NCBI RefSeq assembly: GCF_001425165.1
Contig: NZ_LMDU01000013.1
Span: 1 to 64,000, forward strand
Source of the DNA: Pelomonas sp. Root405
Lineage (GTDB): Bacteria; Pseudomonadota; Gammaproteobacteria; Burkholderiales; Burkholderiaceae_C
Direction of reading: 5' to 3'
DNA: 64,000 bases
Below are positions 25,693-32,396 of the stretch, piece after piece (position 1 is the stretch's first letter; every line of letters begins with the position of its first letter). Under the pieces are notes generated by a model. The model was not told the origin of the DNA. It worked only from the letters and a program-made list of their open reading frames with translations, and made no database searches. The translations under genes and the position numbers were made by a program.

Positions 25693-26013
25693 TCAGTCTG
25701 GCTCAGCGAGCCAGGCGGCGAGGTCGCACCGCTGATGCAGCACGCGCCAGACGTCGAGATGATCATTCCGCTGTATGTAGAACAGCAAGTAGGGATGAAC
25801 GGAGATTGCCCAACTGCGCAGGCCTGGGATACCCAACTCGTGCGCATGGCGCGTGGAGCCGATGCCGGGTTCGCGGGCGATCTGCTGCTGCGCGACGTCC
25901 AGCGCGTCAACGAAGCTCAACGCCGCATCGGCAGCGCCTTCGTTGAACAAGTGATCAAGCGCCTGCTCAACGTCATCCAGCGCCAGTGCGCGGAGGACGA
26001 CCGGCAGCGTCAC
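25693..26013 (-). CDS. ParE/RelE-superfamily toxin
   Basis: A 106-residue toxin-like protein. It carries the family elements LALDDVEQALDHLFNEGAADAALSFVDALD, a GIGSTRHAHELGIPGLRSWAI core and a C-terminal PYLLFYIQRNDHLDVWRVLHQRCDL, the pattern of ParE/YafQ-like proteins. ParE members poison gyrase; RelE members cut mRNA. The Tyr and Arg positions favour ParE. The start overlaps the antitoxin stop by 4 bp, so it is translated by coupling. Confidence 0.85.
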   Translation of the reverse strand: MTLPVVLRALALDDVEQALDHLFNEGAADAALSFVDALDVAQQQIAREPGIGSTRHAHELGIPGLRSWAISVHPYLLFYIQRNDHLDVWRVLHQRCDLAAWLAEPD

Positions 26014-26249
26014 TTGCGCTTGCGCGCCTGGACGCGCTGGCGCAGGCTCGCGAAGAAAGCCGGCGTCATTTCCGCTGCGGGCGGCGATTGCGCGCCGTCC
26101 AACAGCAGCGCGCGCAGCGCTTCGCGCTCCTGGTCGCGACGGATCAGGTCGCGAACGTATTCACTGCTGCTGCCGTAACCCTTCTCGCTGACCCGCTCTT
26201 CGACGAAAGCACGCATCGGCTCGGGCAATGAGATGTTCATGGTGCTCAT
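26010..26249 (-). CDS. ParD-family antitoxin
   Basis: A 79-residue ribbon-helix-helix antitoxin. The N-terminal MNISLPEPMRAFVEERVSEK and GYGSSSEYVRDLIRRDQE give the DNA-binding fold and dimer interface; the charged tail (FFASLRQRVQARKRK) should bind the toxin. The start at MSTMNISLPE was chosen as the family start; a frame 12 codons longer reaches into the upstream repeat. It lies first in the toxin operon and probably represses it, most likely through the direct repeat just upstream. Confidence 0.87.
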   Translation of the reverse strand: MSTMNISLPEPMRAFVEERVSEKGYGSSSEYVRDLIRRDQEREALRALLLDGAQSPPAAEMTPAFFASLRQRVQARKRK

Positions 26250-26268
26250 GCGGCCAAGACTACCGGCG

Positions 26269-26285
26269 TTGGCAAAAATTGGCAA
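26269..26285. promoter_or_regulatory. TTGGCAA direct repeat, candidate ParD operator
   Basis: TTGGCAA occurs twice, 10 bp apart, with three A residues between. It starts 20 bp before the antitoxin ATG and reaches to within 4 bp of the end of the DUF885 gene upstream. Ribbon-helix-helix antitoxins bind short repeats about one helical turn apart, so this is a good operator candidate. Confidence 0.4.
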
Positions 26286-26288
26286 GGC

Positions 26289-28061
26289 TTAGCGAGCAGA
26301 CTTTACCCACTCCATCACCAACTCCCTCAGCACCGGCAGCGGCACCTGTCCCGCGGTGAGCACGACGCGGTGGAAGCCCTTGATGTCGAACTTCGCACCG
26401 AGCGCCTTTTCGGCCTCGGCGCGCAGCTTGGTCATCTCCAGCTGGCCGATCTTGTAGCCCAGCGCCTGGCCCGGCCAGACGATGTAGCGCTCGACTTCCG
26501 AGACCACATCGCTCTCGGCCATGGACGAGTTGTCCAGCATGTATTTGATGGCCTGATCGCGCGTCCAGCCCTTGTGGTGCAGGCCGGTGTCCACCACCAG
26601 CCGCATTGCGCGCAGCTGTTCGTCGGAAAGGCGCCCGTACCACTGGTAGGGGTCGGTGAAGAGGCCCAACTCCTTGCCCAGGCTCTCGGCATACAGCGCC
26701 CAGCCTTCGACATAGGCAACATAGGACGAGCCGTAGCGGCGGAACTTGGGCAGGTCCTGGTCTTCCTGCGCGATGGTGACCTGGAAGTGGTGGCCGGGCG
26801 AGGCCTCGTGCAGCGACAGCGTCTCCATGCCAAATATCGGCTGAGCCTTCAGGTTGAAGGTGTTCACATAGAACACGCCGGGCCGCGAGCCGTCGGTCGA
26901 CGGGCTTTGGTAGGAAGCACCCGCCGCGCTCTCGGCGCGGAAGGCCTCGACCTCGCGCACCTCGTAGTCGGCCTTGGGCTGGATGTCGAAGAGCTTGGGC
27001 GTCAGCGCGTTGATCTTGTTCTGCAGGTCTCGGTAGCCGGCCAGCAGGTCTTCGGGCTTGCTGTAGTAGTACTTGGGGTCGTCCTGCAGGTGCTTGAAGA
27101 AGGCCTTCAAGTCACCCTGGAAGCCGACCTGCTTTCGCACGCCCTCCATCTCGCCGAGGATGCGCGCGACTTCCTTCAGACCAATGTCGTGGATTTCGTC
27201 CGGTGTCAGCGTCACCGTGGTGGACTGGCGCACGCGGTGGGCATACCAGGCCTTGCCGTCCGGCAGCGCCGACCAGGCCGTGCTTGTACGGGCCTTGGGC
27301 GTGTACTCGTCGCGCACAAAGGCCAGCAGGCGGGCGTAGGCCGGTAGCACCTGGGTGGCCAGCAGCTTGCGCATGTCGGCCGTGATCCGCTCGCGGTCGG
27401 CGGCCGGCACGGCCTCGGGGAAGTTCTTGATCGGGCCCCAGAACAGGCTCTTCTCAGGGTCGGTCACGGCCAGGGCGCTGAGCTGCGGCAGCACCTTGTC
27501 CATGACGGCGCGCGGCTGCACGACCCCGGCCTTCAAGCCATCGCGCATGTTGGCGATGCTGCCGTCCAGCACTGGCACGGCCAGCGCCAGGCGCTTGAGC
27601 CAGTCGTCGTAGTCCTTGGTGGTCTTGAAGGGCTGGATGGACTGGCCCGTGCCCAACTGCGCCAGGAAGTTCGGCAGGCCGCCGATCTGGCTGATGGGCT
27701 GCATCCACTCGGGGAAGCGCTGGCCGGCCAGGCTTTGCTCCAGGTCGAGTTTGAGGATGGCATAGGAGATGCGGTCCTTGGGTGCCAGCTTGGCCCTGTC
27801 GAAGCCGGCCAGCCCCTTCAGCTGGGCCTGCAGCTCGCGCGTGGCCTGGGCCCGATAGGCGGCGGTCGTCGTGTCGATGAGGCGGTCGTTGTAGCGCGGG
27901 TCGCCTAGCGATGTGGCGAGGACGGGCTGGCGCTGCAGGGTCAGCTCCCACTGGGCGTCCAGCCATTGGTGGAAGCGTTGACTCTCGGTCTGGGCGGCAA
28001 GGCTGGGCAAGCTCAATGACAGGCTGATGGCCAGCAGGCTCAGGGCGTGGCGACGGCGCAT
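26289..28061 (-). CDS. DUF885 family exported protein (putative metallopeptidase)
   Basis: A 590-residue exported protein with a signal peptide (MRRRHALSLLAISLSLSLPSLAAQ). The DUF885 family shows the zincin-like motif SLHEASPGHHFQVT (His-Glu, then Gly-His-His) at about residues 413-426, followed by EGWALYAESLGKELGLF, where a third ligand Glu is expected. Family members are predicted periplasmic zinc peptidases of unknown substrate. All these residues are intact. It is divergent from mfd with a 122-bp gap, and the ParDE module follows it downstream. Confidence 0.88.
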   Translation of the reverse strand: MRRRHALSLLAISLSLSLPSLAAQTESQRFHQWLDAQWELTLQRQPVLATSLGDPRYNDRLIDTTTAAYRAQATRELQAQLKGLAGFDRAKLAPKDRISYAILKLDLEQSLAGQRFPEWMQPISQIGGLPNFLAQLGTGQSIQPFKTTKDYDDWLKRLALAVPVLDGSIANMRDGLKAGVVQPRAVMDKVLPQLSALAVTDPEKSLFWGPIKNFPEAVPAADRERITADMRKLLATQVLPAYARLLAFVRDEYTPKARTSTAWSALPDGKAWYAHRVRQSTTVTLTPDEIHDIGLKEVARILGEMEGVRKQVGFQGDLKAFFKHLQDDPKYYYSKPEDLLAGYRDLQNKINALTPKLFDIQPKADYEVREVEAFRAESAAGASYQSPSTDGSRPGVFYVNTFNLKAQPIFGMETLSLHEASPGHHFQVTIAQEDQDLPKFRRYGSSYVAYVEGWALYAESLGKELGLFTDPYQWYGRLSDEQLRAMRLVVDTGLHHKGWTRDQAIKYMLDNSSMAESDVVSEVERYIVWPGQALGYKIGQLEMTKLRAEAEKALGAKFDIKGFHRVVLTAGQVPLPVLRELVMEWVKSAR

Positions 28062-28130
28062 GGAATCTCCGGTTTGAAGTACCGCGATGCTAGCGATAGC
28101 CCCGCCCAGCAGCCGAAGGACATGCGTCCC

Positions 28131-28136
28131 TACAAT
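28131..28136 (+). promoter_or_regulatory. candidate -10 element (TACAAT) for mfd
   Basis: TACAAT lies 48 bp before the mfd start in an otherwise GC-rich stretch. I see no good -35 at the expected distance, so the promoter may be weak or activated. A start site about 8 bases downstream would place the adjoining hairpin at the very 5' end of the mRNA. Confidence 0.4.
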
Positions 28137-28143
28137 TTGCAGG

Positions 28144-28163
28144 AGCCCCGCCTTTGCGGGGCT
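28144..28163 (+). other. perfect 8-bp hairpin in the mfd leader
   Basis: AGCCCCGC and GCGGGGCT form a perfect stem with a CTTT loop. On the plus strand it is followed by GTTGTCGTTTCC, which is not a clean T-run, and on the minus strand there is no T-run at all. It is therefore more likely a 5' leader stabiliser or weak attenuator than a terminator. Confidence 0.45.
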
Positions 28164-28183
28164 GTTGTCGTTTCCAGGCCCGC

Positions 28184-31100
28184 ATGACCCTGCCCTCGCT
28201 GCCGCTCGTTCAACCGGGCAAGAAGTTCACCCACCCTCGCCCCGTCGGCTCGGCCGACGCCCTGCTGCTTGCGCGCTTCGTGCAGCAACAGCGCGACGCC
28301 GGCCGCATGGCTGCGATCTTCACGGCCGAGCCGGGGGACACCCAGCGGCTGGAAGACGAGCTGAAGTTCTTCGCGCCCGAGCTGAAGGTGGCCGTCTTTC
28401 CTGACTGGGAGACGCTGCCCTACGACAGCTTCAGCCCGCACCAGGACCTGATCTCCGAGCGTCTGGCGACGTTGTGGGAGCTGTTGCAGTCGCGCAAGAC
28501 CAAGAGCATCGACGTCGTGCTGATGCCGGCGTCCACGGCGCTGACGCGGCTTGCACCGCCGAGCTTTCTGGCCGGCACAACCTTCAACTTCAAGCAGAAG
28601 CAGCGGCTGGACGAAGCCTCGCTGCGGTCACAGCTGACGCTGGCGGGCTACACCAACGTCAGCCAGGTCGTGCAGCCCGGCGAATACGCCGTGCGCGGCG
28701 GCTTGATCGACCTGTTCCCGATGGGCTCCAACGTGCCCTACCGCGTGGACTTGTTCGGTGACGAGGTCGATTCCATCCGCACCTTCGACCCCGACACCCA
28801 GCGCAGCCTCTACCCCGTGCCCGATGTGCGCCTGCTGCCCGGCCGCGAGTTCCCGATGGACGAGGCCGCGCGCAAGAAGTTCCGCGAGCGCTGGCGCGAG
28901 AAGATGGACGGCGACCCGACCAAAGCGCGCATCTACCGCGACATCGGCGACGGCATCGCCTCGGGCGGCATCGAGTACTACCTGCCGGTCTTCTTCGAGC
29001 AGACGGCGACGGTCTTCGACTACCTGGGCGACACCGCGGGCCTCGCCCTGCATGGCGAAGTGGACGAGGCCATCCAGCGCTTCTGGACCGACACGCGCGA
29101 GCGCCACCGCTTCCTGCAGCACGACCCCGAGCGACCACTGCTGCCGCCAGCAGAGATCTTTCTGACGAGCGAGGATTTCTTCGGCCTGACCCATGCCCAT
29201 GCCGTGCTGTCGGTGCGCGGCAACGACCCGGTCGAGTTTGCGCGGCCCCTGCCCGACATCAGCGTCGAGCGCGGTGTGCAGGAGCCGCTGGCCCGCCTGG
29301 CCGCCCATCTCAAGGCGACGCCGCACCGTGTGCTGCTGTTGGCCGAGAGCGAGGGCCGCCGCGAAAGCCTGCTGGAGCAACTGCGCGACAGCAAGATCGA
29401 ACCGCCTTCCGTCAAGGACCTGGCCGAGTTCCAGGCCAGCGACGAGAAGTACGCGATCACGGCCGCGCCGCTGGCCACGGGCTTCTTCTGGAACGACGCC
29501 CAACAGCCGGTTCAGCTCTTCACCGAGACCGAGCTGTTCGCGACGATGCCGACGACGCGGCGCAGGCGCAAGCAGGAGCAGGTCAGCGACGTCAATGCGC
29601 TGATCAAGGACCTGTCGGAGCTGAAGGTCGGCGACCCGGTCGTGCACATCAACCACGGCATCGGGCGCTACCAGGGCCTGGTCAACATCGATGTGGGTGA
29701 CGGCAGCTCGGAGTTCCTGCACCTGGAATACGCCGACAAGGCCACGCTCTACGTGCCGGTCGCACAGCTGCACCTGATCGGCCGCTACACCGGCGTGTCG
29801 GCGGAAGAAGCGCCGCTGCACAAGCTCGGCTCGGGCCAGTGGGAAAAGGCCAAGCGCAAGGCCGCCGAGCAGGTGCGCGACACCGCAGCCGAACTGCTCA
29901 ACCTCTATGCGCGCCGTGCTGCTCGCGAAGGCCATGCGTTCCGGTATTCGGGCCACGACTACGAGGCCTTCGCCGCGTCGTTCGGGTTCGAGGAAACGCC
30001 CGACCAGCGCGCTGCCATCCACGCCGTCATCCAGGACATGATCAGTCCCAAGCCCATGGACCGCCTCGTCTGCGGCGACGTGGGTTTTGGCAAGACCGAG
30101 GTGGCGTTGCGCGCCGCCTTTGTCGCCGTCATGGGCGGCAAGCAGGTCGCCATCCTGGCGCCGACGACGCTGCTGGCCGAGCAGCACTACCAGAACATCG
30201 TTGACCGCTTCGGCGCCTGGCCGGTCAAGGTGGCGGAGATGAGCCGCTTCCGCTCGGCCAAGGAGATCAAGGTTGCGATGGAGGGCATTGCCGATGGCAC
30301 GCTGGACATCGTCGTGGGCACGCACAAGCTGCTGTCCGCCGAGGTCAAGTTCAACCGCCTCGGCCTGCTCGTCATCGACGAAGAACACCGCTTCGGCGTG
30401 CGCCACAAGGAGGCGATGAAGGCCATGCGCGCCGAGGTCGACGTGCTGACGTTGACCGCCACGCCCATCCCGCGCACGCTGGGCATGGCACTGGAAGGCC
30501 TTCGCGACCTGTCGGTCATCGCCACCGCGCCGCAGCGGCGCCTGGCCATCAAGACCTTCGTGCGCGCCGAGAGCAGCGGCACCATCCGTGAGGCCGTGCT
30601 GCGCGAACTCAAGCGCGGCGGGCAGGTCTACTTCCTGCACAACGAGGTCGAGACCATCGAGAACCGCCGCCAGAAGCTGGAAGAGCTGGTGCCCGAGGCG
30701 CGCATCGTCATCGCCCACGGCCAGATGCCCGAGCGAGAGCTGGAGCGCGTCATGCGCGAGTTCGTGCAGGGCAAGCACAACCTGCTGCTGTGCTCGACCA
30801 TCATCGAGACCGGCATCGACGTGCCGAGTGCCAACACCATCATCATTGCCCGCGCCGACAAGTTCGGCCTGGCGCAACTGCACCAGCTGCGTGGCCGCGT
30901 CGGCCGGTCCCACCACCAAGCCTATGCCTACCTGATGGTCCCCGATATGCAGGGCCTGACCAAGCAGGCCATGCAGCGCCTCGATGCCATCCAGGCGATG
31001 GAGGAACTGGGCTCGGGCTTCTACCTGGCCATGCACGACCTGGAGATCCGCGGCGCCGGCGAAATGCTGGGCGAGCACCAGAGCGGCAACATGATGGAGG

Positions 31101-31636
31101 TGGGCTTCCAGCTCTACAACGACATGCTCAGCGAGGCCGTGCGCTCGCTCAAGGCCGGCCGCGAGCCCGACCTGCTGTCACCCTTTGCCGCCACGACCGA
31201 GATCAACCTTCACGCGCCCGCGCTGCTGCCCGACGCCTACTGCGGCGACGTTCAGGTGCGGCTGAGCCTCTACAAGCGCCTGGCAACCGCGGAGAAGAAC
31301 GAGCAGATCGACGCCATGCTTGAAGAGATCACCGACCGCTTCGGCAAGCTGCCCACGCAGGGCCAGACGCTGTTCGACACGCACCGCCTGCGCGTGCTGG
31401 CCAAGCCCTACGGCGTCAGCAAGATCGACGCGGCGCCGACGCTCATCAACATCAACTTCCGCAAGGACCCGCCCATCGACCCGATGCGCGTCATCGAGCT
31501 GGTGCAGAAGAACCGCAACATCAAGCTGGTCGGCAACGAGAAGCTGCGCATCGAGAAGGCGCTCACCAGTCCGCAGGACCGGGCGCAGGCGGTGCGGGAG
31601 GTGTTGCGACTGCTGGGGCAGCCGACCAAGACCTGA
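28184..31636 (+). CDS. mfd: transcription-repair coupling factor Mfd
   Basis: A 1150-residue DNA translocase that removes RNA polymerase stalled at lesions and recruits UvrA. In order: a UvrB-like N-terminal module (VFPDWETLPYDSFSPHQD), the RNA polymerase-interacting Tudor-like region (LKVGDPVVHINHGIGRYQGL), the helicase with Walker A DVGFGKTEVALRAA, Walker B LLVIDEEHRFGVRHKE, TATPIPRTLGMAL, the SSTIIETGIDVPSANTIII helicase C motifs (seen as CSTIIETGIDVP), and the TRCF C-terminal domain. The start MTLPSLPLVQPGKKF was chosen over a frame 10 codons longer that begins in the hairpin region. Length and motifs are complete. Confidence 0.96.
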   Translation: MTLPSLPLVQPGKKFTHPRPVGSADALLLARFVQQQRDAGRMAAIFTAEPGDTQRLEDELKFFAPELKVAVFPDWETLPYDSFSPHQDLISERLATLWELLQSRKTKSIDVVLMPASTALTRLAPPSFLAGTTFNFKQKQRLDEASLRSQLTLAGYTNVSQVVQPGEYAVRGGLIDLFPMGSNVPYRVDLFGDEVDSIRTFDPDTQRSLYPVPDVRLLPGREFPMDEAARKKFRERWREKMDGDPTKARIYRDIGDGIASGGIEYYLPVFFEQTATVFDYLGDTAGLALHGEVDEAIQRFWTDTRERHRFLQHDPERPLLPPAEIFLTSEDFFGLTHAHAVLSVRGNDPVEFARPLPDISVERGVQEPLARLAAHLKATPHRVLLLAESEGRRESLLEQLRDSKIEPPSVKDLAEFQASDEKYAITAAPLATGFFWNDAQQPVQLFTETELFATMPTTRRRRKQEQVSDVNALIKDLSELKVGDPVVHINHGIGRYQGLVNIDVGDGSSEFLHLEYADKATLYVPVAQLHLIGRYTGVSAEEAPLHKLGSGQWEKAKRKAAEQVRDTAAELLNLYARRAAREGHAFRYSGHDYEAFAASFGFEETPDQRAAIHAVIQDMISPKPMDRLVCGDVGFGKTEVALRAAFVAVMGGKQVAILAPTTLLAEQHYQNIVDRFGAWPVKVAEMSRFRSAKEIKVAMEGIADGTLDIVVGTHKLLSAEVKFNRLGLLVIDEEHRFGVRHKEAMKAMRAEVDVLTLTATPIPRTLGMALEGLRDLSVIATAPQRRLAIKTFVRAESSGTIREAVLRELKRGGQVYFLHNEVETIENRRQKLEELVPEARIVIAHGQMPERELERVMREFVQGKHNLLLCSTIIETGIDVPSANTIIIARADKFGLAQLHQLRGRVGRSHHQAYAYLMVPDMQGLTKQAMQRLDAIQAMEELGSGFYLAMHDLEIRGAGEMLGEHQSGNMMEVGFQLYNDMLSEAVRSLKAGREPDLLSPFAATTEINLHAPALLPDAYCGDVQVRLSLYKRLATAEKNEQIDAMLEEITDRFGKLPTQGQTLFDTHRLRVLAKPYGVSKIDAAPTLININFRKDPPIDPMRVIELVQKNRNIKLVGNEKLRIEKALTSPQDRAQAVREVLRLLGQPTKT

Positions 31637-31667
31637 GCCAAATGACCCATGGGGTAACGAGACGTTG

Positions 31668-31678
31668 TGCCGGGAAAA
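31668..31678 (+). promoter_or_regulatory. candidate PEP-CTERM upstream motif (TGCCGGGAAAA)
   Basis: TGCCGGGAAAA lies 155 bp before the PEP-CTERM gene start. It matches 9 of 11 positions of TGTCGGGAAAC at 44611, which lies 166 bp before another PEP-CTERM gene. A shared control site for exosortase substrates is possible. The rest of the 186-bp gap after mfd holds nothing else that I recognise. Confidence 0.25.
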
Positions 31679-31822
31679 AGTTCGCGGCAATTCGCACCAC
31701 CATGCTCATTCACGCACGGGGGTTTCGCAGTTACGTCGGCAGGCTGCGGCAGTGACTTAGGGGGCTGTTTGGCGCTTCGGCGGCTGCCTAGACTGCGCCG
31801 CCCATCAACGCTGGAGACCCCC

Positions 31823-32365
31823 ATGAAGAAGTTGCTTGCCATGGCCGCACTGCTGCCCACCTTGGCCAGCGCCGCGAGCCTGCTTGACTCGACCGTGAAC
31901 GTGCATTACCACTTCGTCGACGGACCGCAGACGCAGAACACCCTGGACAAGGTGTGGGTGACCGCAGGCGCCGAGCTGACCTGCCCCGGTGGCGCCGAAA
32001 TCTGCAATGTGCTGACCGCGCCAACGCAAAGCCTGGACTTCAGCGCCAATGCCATCCGTTATGACTACGGCGGCGCCGGCACAGGCTTCCTGGACATCCA
32101 GCACAACCGGTTCCAGTTCACCTCGCTTTACGACGACGCCACCGTCATTACCGGCGTGCAGCTGTCTACCAACATCTCCGGGCTGGACGCCTCACGCATC
32201 AGCTTTGGCGGGCATGAGCTGAAGGTCGACATGCGCGGCCTGCAAGTCGGCGCAGATGCCTATTTCCAGCTGGACCTGGTGACGGCGCCGGTGCCCGAGC
32301 CTGCCAGCGCGGCGCTGCTGATGGGCGGCCTCGCCTTGCTCGTGGCCGGCCGCCGCCGCCGCTGA
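31823..32365 (+). CDS. PEP-CTERM sorting-domain protein
   Basis: A 180-residue exported protein with a signal peptide (MKKLLAMAALLPTLASAAS). The mature part is a small beta-rich domain of unknown function with two Cys (TCPGGAEICNVL) that may form a disulfide. The C-terminus is a textbook sorting tag: VPEPASAALLMGG, a hydrophobic run and GRRRR. It should be cut and attached by an exosortase, then exported to the surface or matrix. GGAGA lies about 7 bases before the ATG. It stands alone between mfd and the convergent regulator gene. Confidence 0.88.
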   Translation: MKKLLAMAALLPTLASAASLLDSTVNVHYHFVDGPQTQNTLDKVWVTAGAELTCPGGAEICNVLTAPTQSLDFSANAIRYDYGGAGTGFLDIQHNRFQFTSLYDDATVITGVQLSTNISGLDASRISFGGHELKVDMRGLQVGADAYFQLDLVTAPVPEPASAALLMGGLALLVAGRRRR

Positions 32366-32396
32366 CACGCCGCTACGGCTGCGGTTGCTGGCTGTC

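Noticed and set aside
28144..28163. The mfd leader hairpin as an intrinsic terminator
   Set aside because: No continuous T-run follows on either strand and no gene ends close upstream on the plus strand.
31770..31800. A TGGCGC...GGC sequence with GG-N10-GC spacing as a sigma-54 promoter for the PEP-CTERM gene
   Set aside because: Only the GG and GC match; the -12 element lacks TTGC, other PEP-CTERM genes here show no such site, and the match is expected by chance at this GC content.
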